Assembly (NCBI GenBank): GCA_011053005.1
Contig: DRHW01000029.1
Span: 1 to 40,436 of the forward strand
DNA length: 40,436 nucleotides
Direction: 5' to 3'
DNA from: Methylophaga sp.
GTDB lineage: Bacteria > Pseudomonadota > Gammaproteobacteria > Nitrosococcales > Methylophagaceae
The notes beneath the pieces are model-generated. The model was not told the DNA's origin. It saw nothing but the letters and a program-made list of their open reading frames with translations, and made no database searches. A program made the position numbers and the translations under genes. Shown one piece after another: positions 34,732-40,436 of the stretch (positions are counted from its first letter, which is position 1; each line of letters starts with the position of its first letter).

Positions 34732-35319
34732 ATGACACTTTTTAAACAAATGTTAACAGCAACTGCATTAGTTCTTTCAATTTCTGGCGTAGCATCAGCT
34801 AGTAGTTATCATTCTCATCATTATAATCATGGCTGCGGTGACGACTCTTCAACGTGTGACAATCTACAACAATACAGCCAAGATTTCACAACAACAGACT
34901 TTGACGTGACTAAAAATAATAAATATTTTTTCGGCTTTGATGCCTTAGTTGCACCAGCAGATAATTTTAAAATCACCTCAGCAACATTGACAATTAATAC
35001 TAATTCAAATGGACTTTTTGATTATCTTTACGCATTCAATGATGGTTTTTTAACACAAGCTGCTTCAATATCTAAAGGTGGCAGCACTACCTTTTCTTTA
35101 GGCTCAAGTTTATTTGATGATATTTTAGCCGGGATTAACTTCAAAGCTTGGTTTTCATTAGGATCTGAAAGCATATCTCAAGCGATGTTAAACGTTAACG
35201 GTGAATATTGCCCACCAGAAGTAAGTGAAGTCCCTGTACCTGCCGCAGCATTTTTGTTTGCTCCTGCATTATTAGGGTTCATGGGTTTACGTCGTAAAAC
35301 GAAAAGCACAATCGCTTAA
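34732..35319 (+). CDS. VPVPA-CTERM sorted secreted protein, copy 1
   Basis: 195 residues: signal peptide ending near VASA at residue 23; a short His-rich stretch (SSYHSHHYNHGCGDD) and Cys residues near 35, 42 and later (EYCPPE); a beta-rich middle; and a C-terminal sorting signal VPVPAAAFLFAPALLGFMG-LRRK. This is the VPLPA-type variant of the PEP-CTERM signal: motif, hydrophobic helix, basic end, which is cut by an exosortase (XrtD-like in the known case). No exosortase gene is in the window. It is a likely matrix or surface protein. A GEMM-type riboswitch lies just upstream. Confidence 0.9.
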   Translation: MTLFKQMLTATALVLSISGVASASSYHSHHYNHGCGDDSSTCDNLQQYSQDFTTTDFDVTKNNKYFFGFDALVAPADNFKITSATLTINTNSNGLFDYLYAFNDGFLTQAASISKGGSTTFSLGSSLFDDILAGINFKAWFSLGSESISQAMLNVNGEYCPPEVSEVPVPAAAFLFAPALLGFMGLRRKTKSTIA

Positions 35320-35337
35320 ATACTAAAATAGTTAGAA

Positions 35338-35377
35338 TAAAAAAGGCCGTAGTGAATTGAATCACTACGGCCTTTTT
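35338..35377 (+). terminator. Terminator of copy 1
   Basis: AAAAAGGCCGTAGTGA pairs with TCACTACGGCCTTTTT around ATTGAA. A strong stem followed by a T-run. Confidence 0.92.
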
Positions 35378-35408
35378 GTGTTTAATTCTGTTATTAATTC
35401 CCCCCGTA

Positions 35409-35420
35409 GTACTAAAGTAC
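35409..35420. promoter_or_regulatory. Palindromic operator, unit 2
   Basis: GTACTAAAGTAC centred at 35414.5. The distance to TATCAT at 35446-35451 is 25 bases between ends, exactly as in unit 1, although the sequence in between has diverged. Confidence 0.5.
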
Positions 35421-35459
35421 AATATCTAAGAGTATCCGACTTATTTATCATATGTTTTT

Positions 35460-35535
35460 AATGCCAAACGTGGTGTGAGCCATGTACGGAAAGCTACGGA
35501 TCTTTAACTATTAAAGATTGCCGAACCGCAAAACT
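35460..35535 (+). promoter_or_regulatory. GEMM-I-like cyclic dinucleotide riboswitch, copy 2
   Basis: CAAAC at 35465-35469, the CGTGGT-GTGA-GCCATG hairpin and ACGGAAAGCTACGG are identical to copy 1. The second stem is longer, a perfect ATCTTTAA/TTAAAGAT around CTA. The receptor-like element reads TGCCGAACC where copy 1 has TGCCGGGCC, so two normally conserved G bases are A here. This may weaken docking or ligand binding, or tune it. AGGGA and the ATG at 35552 follow. Confidence 0.8.
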
Positions 35536-35551
35536 AAACAGGGAATAAGAT

Positions 35552-36139
35552 ATGACACTTTTTAAACAAATGTTAACGGCAACAGCATTAATTTTTTCAA
35601 TTTCTGGCGTAGCATCGGCTAGTAGTTATCATTCTCATCATTATAATCATGGCTGCGGTGATGACGCTTCAACGTGTGACAATCTACAACAATACAGCCA
35701 AAACTTCACAACAACAGACTTTGACGTGACTAAAAATGATAAATATTTTTTTGGCTTTGACGCCTTAGTTGCGCCAGCAGAGAATTTTAAAATCACCTCA
35801 GCAACATTGACAATTAATACTAATTCAAATGGACTTTTTGATTACCTTTACGCATTCAATGATGGTTTTTTAACACAAGCTGCTTCAATATCTAAAGGTG
35901 GTAGCACTACCTTTTCTTTAGGCTCAAGTTTATTTGATGATATTTTAGCTGGCATTAACTTCAAAGCTTGGTTTTCATTAGGATCTGAAAGCATATCTCA
36001 AGCGATGTTAAACGTTAACGGTGAATATTGCCCACCAGAAGTAAGTGAAGTCCCTGTACCTGCCGCAGCATTTTTGTTTGCTCCTGCATTATTAGGTTTC
36101 ATGGGCTTACGTCGTAAAACGAAAAGCACAATCGCTTAA
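35552..36139 (+). CDS. VPVPA-CTERM sorted secreted protein, copy 2
   Basis: 195 residues, 189 identical to copy 1: V14I, L15F, S39A, D51N, N63D and D77E. All changes are in the first 77 residues, and the remaining 118 are identical. The His-rich start, Cys residues and VPVPA sorting signal are kept. The ribosome site AGGGA is better than the AGAG of copy 1. A recent duplication or ongoing gene conversion of the 3' half would explain the pattern. Confidence 0.9.
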   Translation: MTLFKQMLTATALIFSISGVASASSYHSHHYNHGCGDDASTCDNLQQYSQNFTTTDFDVTKNDKYFFGFDALVAPAENFKITSATLTINTNSNGLFDYLYAFNDGFLTQAASISKGGSTTFSLGSSLFDDILAGINFKAWFSLGSESISQAMLNVNGEYCPPEVSEVPVPAAAFLFAPALLGFMGLRRKTKSTIA

Positions 36140-36158
36140 ATACTAAAATAGTTAGCAT

Positions 36159-36197
36159 AAAAAAGGCCGTAGTGATTTTGTCACTACGGCCCTTTTG
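36159..36197 (+). terminator. Terminator of copy 2
   Basis: AAAAGGCCGTAGTGA pairs with TCACTACGGCCCTTTT around TTTTG. One C is inserted in the right arm compared with copy 1. Confidence 0.88.
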
Positions 36198-36232
36198 TTT
36201 TAATGCTGAAGATTAAGCATTAAAGCATCAAA

Positions 36233-38023
36233 TTAGGCTATCTCTATTAATGTTTCACCGGGTGTCACTCGATCGCCTTTAACGACATAAACCGCTTTGA
36301 TCGTACCCGAAATATTCGCTAATAATTCAGTCTCCATTTTCATGGCTTCCATTACTAATAATGACTGTCCTGCTTCAACCTTATCGCCTTCTTTAACAAA
36401 GATTTCAAAGACATTGCCAGGTAATGGCGCAGTTACATGACCAGGTTCAGTGGCTTTTTTCCGATCTGTACCATTTTCGCTGACATATTCATTTAGTGCT
36501 TCAAAAGTGACTTCTTCTGGCATGCCATCAAGTGAAAGATAAAACTTACGTTTACCGCCACCACTGTCACCTACACCTGTCACAGCAATATCGTAGGTCT
36601 CGCCATGTACATCAATTTTAAACTCGGTCGCCATTGCCTCATGACCTTGTCTCACACTATTTGCAGGCAATAAAACTTCAGGTTTCAAAGTGCCATCTTT
36701 ACGCTGTTGTAAAAACTCACGGCCAAGTTCAGGGAACATAGCATAAGTCAGTACATCATCTTCTGATAATGCTAAGTCGCCAATTTCAGCTCTTAACTTT
36801 TTCATTTCAGGTGCTAATCCATCAGCAGGACGAGAATCATTAACCTGCTCATTACCAATGGCTTTTTTCTGTAATTGAGCATTTACCGGCGCAGGTGCTT
36901 GACCATAACCACCTTGTAAATAACGTTTTACCTCATTGGTAATCGTTTTATAACGCTCTCCGGCAAGCACATTGTAAACCGCTTGAGTACCCACTATTTG
37001 TGATGTTGGTGTCACTAGCGGCGGATAACCTAAATCAGCACGGACTCGTGGAATCTCTGCAAATACCTCTTGAATACGATCTAAGGCATTTTGTTCCTTA
37101 AGTTGGTTTGCCAAGTTTGACATCATGCCGCCAGGCACTTGATTAATTTGAACTGACACATCTTCACGGGTAAATTCACTTTCAAATTGATGATATTTCT
37201 TACGAATATCAGTGAAATAATGAGCAATCTCACCTAGTAGCTCAAGATCAAGCCCTGTATCCCATTGGGTATTACGTAAAGCCGCTACTTGTGATTCAGT
37301 CGCTGGATGGCTTGTTCCCGATGCAAATGATGATATGGCCGTATCAATACGATCCACGCCCGCTTCAATCGCTTTCATCTGGCACTGTGCAGCCAAACCT
37401 GCTGTCGAATGACTATGAATAACTAAAGGCAAATCGACTTCAGCTTTAATCGCTTGAACTAAGTCAAAAGTCGGATATGGTGCCAATAAGCCTGCCATAT
37501 CTTTAATAACAATAGAGTCTGCACCCATGTCACGTAATGCTTTCGCTTGGGCAACAAATAACTCATGCGTATGAACAGGACTTGTTGTGTAAGCAATGGT
37601 GCCTTGTGCATGCTTACCTGCTTTTTTGACTGCGGTCATCGCTGTTTCTAAATTGCGTAAATCATTAAGCGCATCAAAAACTCGAAATACATCGATACCG
37701 TTTTCAGCCGCACGTTCAACAAAAGCACTGACCACGTCATCAGCATAATGGCGATAACCTAATAAATTCTGACCACGTAATAACATCTGTAAACGAGTGT
37801 TTGGTAGCGCTTGTTTTAATTGGCGTAGTCTTTCCCAAGGATCTTCTTTAAGAAAGCGCACGCAGGCATCAAAAGTAGCGCCGCCCCAAACTTCTAGTGA
37901 CCAATAGCCAACTCTATCTAGCTTGTCACAAATAGGTAGCATGTCGTCGGTGCGCATGCGAGTAGCGATCAGTGACTGATGAGCATCACGTAAAATAACG
38001 TCGGTAACTTGTATTGGTTTCAT
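36233..38023 (-). CDS. pycB: Pyruvate carboxylase subunit B (OadA-like)
   Basis: 596 residues. An N-terminal carboxyltransferase domain begins with VTDVILRDAHQSLIATRM and has GATFDACVRFL, MLLRGQNLLGYRHY and IKDMAGLLAPY, with Lys in the IVIKDM motif and His in HSHSTAGLA. The linker leads to a C-terminal biotinyl domain with EAMKMET, biotinylated Lys562, about 35 residues from the end. Transfers CO2 from carboxybiotin to pyruvate to form oxaloacetate. It lies 24 bases after pycA. The order with a LysR gene matches the P. aeruginosa pyruvate carboxylase locus, which argues against a Na+ pump OadA; no oadB or oadG is here. Confidence 0.93.
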   Translation of the reverse strand: MKPIQVTDVILRDAHQSLIATRMRTDDMLPICDKLDRVGYWSLEVWGGATFDACVRFLKEDPWERLRQLKQALPNTRLQMLLRGQNLLGYRHYADDVVSAFVERAAENGIDVFRVFDALNDLRNLETAMTAVKKAGKHAQGTIAYTTSPVHTHELFVAQAKALRDMGADSIVIKDMAGLLAPYPTFDLVQAIKAEVDLPLVIHSHSTAGLAAQCQMKAIEAGVDRIDTAISSFASGTSHPATESQVAALRNTQWDTGLDLELLGEIAHYFTDIRKKYHQFESEFTREDVSVQINQVPGGMMSNLANQLKEQNALDRIQEVFAEIPRVRADLGYPPLVTPTSQIVGTQAVYNVLAGERYKTITNEVKRYLQGGYGQAPAPVNAQLQKKAIGNEQVNDSRPADGLAPEMKKLRAEIGDLALSEDDVLTYAMFPELGREFLQQRKDGTLKPEVLLPANSVRQGHEAMATEFKIDVHGETYDIAVTGVGDSGGGKRKFYLSLDGMPEEVTFEALNEYVSENGTDRKKATEPGHVTAPLPGNVFEIFVKEGDKVEAGQSLLVMEAMKMETELLANISGTIKAVYVVKGDRVTPGETLIEIA

Positions 38024-38047
38024 TAATTTCTCCAGCGAATCTTAGGC

Positions 38048-39463
38048 TTACCAGCCTGTATGGGCTGCTATAGCAGCGGCCAATGCCAGCGCTACCGCGC
38101 TCGGATCTTGTTTATCGGAATAGTTCAGTAATTCAGGGTGATCAGGTACGAAACTGGTATTAAAATGCCCTGAACGGAAATCAGGATGATTAAGAATTTG
38201 CTTATAGTAATTTGCGGTGGTTTTAATGCCATGTAAACGCATATCATCGAGTGCACGTTGGCCTCGATTCAGCACATCTTCCCAATCTAAAGCCCATACC
38301 ACCAGTTTTAAACACATTGAGTCGTAATAAGGTGGTATTTCATAACCCGTATAGATCGCCGTATCAACACGAACGCCAGGTCCACCGGGCGCATAATAAT
38401 GCGTGATGCGACCAAAACTCGGTAGAAAATCATTTTTCGGATCTTCTGCATTAATTCGAAATTGCAATGCAAAACCGCGATATTGGATGTCTTGCTGGCG
38501 ATAACTCAGCGTCAAACCCGCCGCAATACGGAGTTGTTCACGTACCACGTCAACACCCGTAATCTGTTCTGTAATAGTATGTTCTACTTGTATACGGGTA
38601 TTCATTTCCATGAAATACACTTCATTACCCGTCAATAAAAACTCAACCGTGCCCGCATTTTCATAGCCAACGGCTTTTGCCGCTCGCACCGCTAAATTCC
38701 CCATATAATCTCGTTGTTCTGGGGTTAGCTGTGGACTTGGTGCTATTTCAATTAGTTTTTGATTACGTCGTTGTATAGAACAATCACGCTCGTAAAGATG
38801 AACGACGTTGCCATGTTTATCGGCTAAGATCTGCACTTCGATATGACGCGGATTGACGATACATTTTTCTAGGAAAACTTCAGCAGATCCAAATGCTTTG
38901 GTTGCTTCAGAAATAACGCGTGGATATTGCTGACGAAGTTCTGCTGCACTATCACATCGTCTAATACCGCGACCACCGCCACCAGATGTCGCTTTGATCA
39001 TGATTGGATAACCAAACTCTTCAGCCAATGTTAAGGCTTCATCTAAGTCGGCTAAATTGCCTTCGGAACCCGGCGTTATAGGAACGCCCGCTTTTCGCAT
39101 ACTGTCACGAGCTGATGTTTTGTCACCCATACCAGCGATAACGCTAGACTTAGGGCCGATAAATGTAATGTTATTTTTTTCGCAAAGACGAGCAAATTCG
39201 GCATTTTCAGATAGGAAACCATAACCAGGATGAATCGCATCACAACCAGTCTCTACGGCTAGCTTTACAATGCGTAAGGGATCTAAATAACCTGCAAGAG
39301 GATCTTCACCCAAAGAAAATGATTGGTCAGCTCTTTTAACATGTAAACCATAACGATCGGGTTCAGTGTAAATGGCTACTGAACGTATGCCCATCTCAGC
39401 GCAGGCACGAATAATTCGAACGGCTATTTCACCTCGGTTGGCGATCAGAACTTTTTTTAGCAT
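38048..39463 (-). CDS. pycA: Pyruvate carboxylase subunit A, biotin carboxylase
   Basis: 471 residues with the ATP-grasp biotin carboxylase fold: KVLIANRGEIAVRIIRAC, the glycine loop ATSGGGGRGIRRC, HIEVQILADKHGNVVHLYERDCSIQRR, FMEMNTRIQVEHTITE and RINAEDP. All motifs for ATP and bicarbonate binding are present. It carboxylates the biotin on PycB. It is close to AccC but is paired with an OadA-like subunit, so it serves pyruvate and not acetyl-CoA. Divergent from the LysR gene. Confidence 0.92.
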   Translation of the reverse strand: MLKKVLIANRGEIAVRIIRACAEMGIRSVAIYTEPDRYGLHVKRADQSFSLGEDPLAGYLDPLRIVKLAVETGCDAIHPGYGFLSENAEFARLCEKNNITFIGPKSSVIAGMGDKTSARDSMRKAGVPITPGSEGNLADLDEALTLAEEFGYPIMIKATSGGGGRGIRRCDSAAELRQQYPRVISEATKAFGSAEVFLEKCIVNPRHIEVQILADKHGNVVHLYERDCSIQRRNQKLIEIAPSPQLTPEQRDYMGNLAVRAAKAVGYENAGTVEFLLTGNEVYFMEMNTRIQVEHTITEQITGVDVVREQLRIAAGLTLSYRQQDIQYRGFALQFRINAEDPKNDFLPSFGRITHYYAPGGPGVRVDTAIYTGYEIPPYYDSMCLKLVVWALDWEDVLNRGQRALDDMRLHGIKTTANYYKQILNHPDFRSGHFNTSFVPDHPELLNYSDKQDPSAVALALAAAIAAHTGW

Positions 39464-39533
39464 CGCTATCTCTCAATTTTAATTTCGAATAAGCTTAGAG
39501 TAAACGCTACATAAAAAATAATTGATATAATTT

Positions 39534-39546
39534 TTATCAGTGATAA
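39534..39546. promoter_or_regulatory. LysR-type operator (T-N11-A) between pycA and the LysR gene
   Basis: TTATCA-G-TGATAA is a perfect palindrome of T-N11-A form, as LysR proteins bind. A second inverted repeat ATAAG-N6-CTTAT lies at 39543-39558 and overlaps it. They sit in the 116-base divergent promoter region. Confidence 0.6.
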
Positions 39547-39579
39547 GCTAAACCTTATGCATGATTATAAAGGTATGTA

Positions 39580-40436
39580 ATGCAACAAATTTCTCAACAA
39601 CTTCTTAGTCGTCTTTCCTTCCGCCAACTACAAGTATTTCAGGCAGTTTATGAGCAACAAGGTTACCGAAAAGCGGCAGATTTACTCGGTTTGACACAAC
39701 CTGCTGTCAGCTCTCAAATCCGAAAACTCGAAGAAGCCTTAGGTCAACCTTTATTTGAATATGTCGGTCGAAAAGTCTATTGCACACGTGCTGGCGAACA
39801 TGTTGCTCAACGTGTGCAAAAAATGTTTGATCAAGTAGGTTACCTACAAGGTGATCTACATAGCCTTGACGGCAAACTTTCTGGCGAATTGAGCATTGGT
39901 GCAGTCACGACAGTGCAATCAATAGTACCTTATTTATTAAAAGGTTTCATGGATTTGCATCCAGCTGTTAATGTCAAACTTCGTATTGTTAATCGCGGTC
40001 AAGCGCTGAGCTTGCTCGATAACAATACCGATGATTTGTTGATTATGTGTATGGTGCCCAGTGATCGTGCATTATATTCACTCCCTTTTCTTGATAATGA
40101 ACTTATTCCTGTTATTGCGGCAAACCACGTATTCAAAAGAAGAAAAAAACTTACACCTCAGCAGTTTCTAAATGCTAATCTTTTGCTTCGTGAATCAGGC
40201 TCTGGCACTCGTTTAGCTTTGGAACAACATTGCCAACAGCATCGTCTTGCCATTAATCCATTTATGGAAATGGGTTCAAATGAAGCGATTAAATATGCAG
40301 TTATGGCTGGAATGGGCGTGGGGATTTTGCCCAAACTAAGCATCTTATCTGAGCTTAAAACGGGCAGTATTAAAACCATACCTATAAAAGGATTTCCACT
40401 GCGTAGAAGCTGGTGTTTGGTCTACCCATCGGGTAA
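39580..40436 (+). CDS. pycR: LysR-family regulator, partial (PycR-like)
   Basis: 285 complete codons are visible and the frame is still open at the window end, so probably 10-25 residues are missing. N-terminal helix-turn-helix: FRQLQVFQAVYEQQG then GYRKAADLLGLTQPAVSSQIRKLEEALGQPLFE, the LysR signature, followed by a substrate-binding domain (SGELSIGAVTTVQSIVPYLL, AVMAGMGVGILPK). It diverges from pycA in the same layout as PycR next to the pyruvate carboxylase genes of Pseudomonas. The reading frame was found by hand from the ATG at 39580. Confidence 0.85.
   Translation, partial: MQQISQQLLSRLSFRQLQVFQAVYEQQGYRKAADLLGLTQPAVSSQIRKLEEALGQPLFEYVGRKVYCTRAGEHVAQRVQKMFDQVGYLQGDLHSLDGKLSGELSIGAVTTVQSIVPYLLKGFMDLHPAVNVKLRIVNRGQALSLLDNNTDDLLIMCMVPSDRALYSLPFLDNELIPVIAANHVFKRRKKLTPQQFLNANLLLRESGSGTRLALEQHCQQHRLAINPFMEMGSNEAIKYAVMAGMGVGILPKLSILSELKTGSIKTIPIKGFPLRRSWCLVYPSG

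Larger units (their letters stand above)
34564..36192 (+). repeat. Tandem direct duplication of about 820 bases (two units)
   Basis: Unit 1 is 34564-35383 and unit 2 is 35384-36192. Both contain AATTCTGTTATTAATT, the GTACTAAAGTAC palindrome, a TATCAT element, the riboswitch, a 195-codon gene and a hairpin terminator. Gene starts are exactly 820 bases apart. The two encoded proteins differ at six residues, all in the first 77. The stretches between palindrome and -10 are different in sequence but the same length. Confidence 0.95.

Noticed and set aside
34564..36192. Tandem duplication as an assembly error
   Set aside because: The units differ at promoter spacer, riboswitch, six codons and terminators, so they are real separate copies.
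36233..39463. Sodium pump oxaloacetate decarboxylase (OadA) instead of pyruvate carboxylase
   Set aside because: No oadB or oadG genes are present, while a biotin carboxylase and a divergent LysR gene are, as in the Pseudomonas pyruvate carboxylase locus.

Overview
The window looks like chromosomal DNA from an AT-rich gammaproteobacterium. Support comes from gene types typical of that class: bfd/bfr, ppiC, mtfA, ycgN, apeB, a DUF6231 gene, a DUF6394/K+ channel pair, and the two-subunit pyruvate carboxylase pycB-pycA with a divergent LysR gene as in Pseudomonas. A VPLPA-CTERM-type sorting signal (VPVPA here) suggests an environmental, biofilm-forming lineage with an exosortase elsewhere in the genome. 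Genus is not determined; an aquatic lineage such as the Methylophaga relatives is only a guess. No tRNA, rRNA, CRISPR array, phage or intact insertion sequence was found.

Layout. (1) 1-1973, minus: a beta-barrel protein, a small PstS-like periplasmic binding protein and the N-terminus of a membrane sensor. (2) 2266-3375: iron storage genes bfd, with a Fur box on its promoter, and bfr, with a strong terminator. (3) 3656-8429: outer membrane barrel, CHASE histidine kinase, Rcp1-like receiver and REC-GGDEF-EAL protein, all co-directional. (4) 8541-16239: PpiC, DmeF metal exporter, half-size EamA protein, DUF6394 plus RCK potassium channel, SlyD-like FKBP, long RluA-type pseudouridine synthase, and a divergent glycosyltransferase. 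(5) 16534-21209, minus: large CHASE-PAS hybrid kinase and a REC-GGDEF diguanylate cyclase. (6) 21240-22035: a gene graveyard with a HAD hydrolase tail and a broken copy of the glycosyltransferase C-terminus. (7) 22052-28547: YejM-like membrane sulfatase, NYN-domain protein, LEA2 protein, cupin, DUF1289, MtfA, His-rich secreted protein, and an ECF sigma/DUF3619/DUF3106 operon. (8) 28571-31865, minus: a five-gene housekeeping operon ycgN to DUF445, divergent from DUF6231. (9) 32455-34392: a chemoreceptor. (10) 34564-36197: a tandem duplication of a whole regulatory and coding module. (11) 36233-40436: pycB, pycA and a partial LysR gene.

The most interesting part is region 10. Two nearly identical genes for secreted VPVPA-CTERM proteins each carry, in the same order and spacing, a short palindrome, a -10-like element, a GEMM-I-type cyclic dinucleotide riboswitch, the gene and a terminator. 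The same window encodes two complete GGDEF proteins (one also with EAL) and two CHASE kinases, so it holds both makers and a probable RNA reader of c-di-GMP. The inferred circuit is c-di-GMP acting through the riboswitches on a surface or matrix protein. The second riboswitch copy differs from the first at two normally conserved G positions, so the two copies may respond differently.
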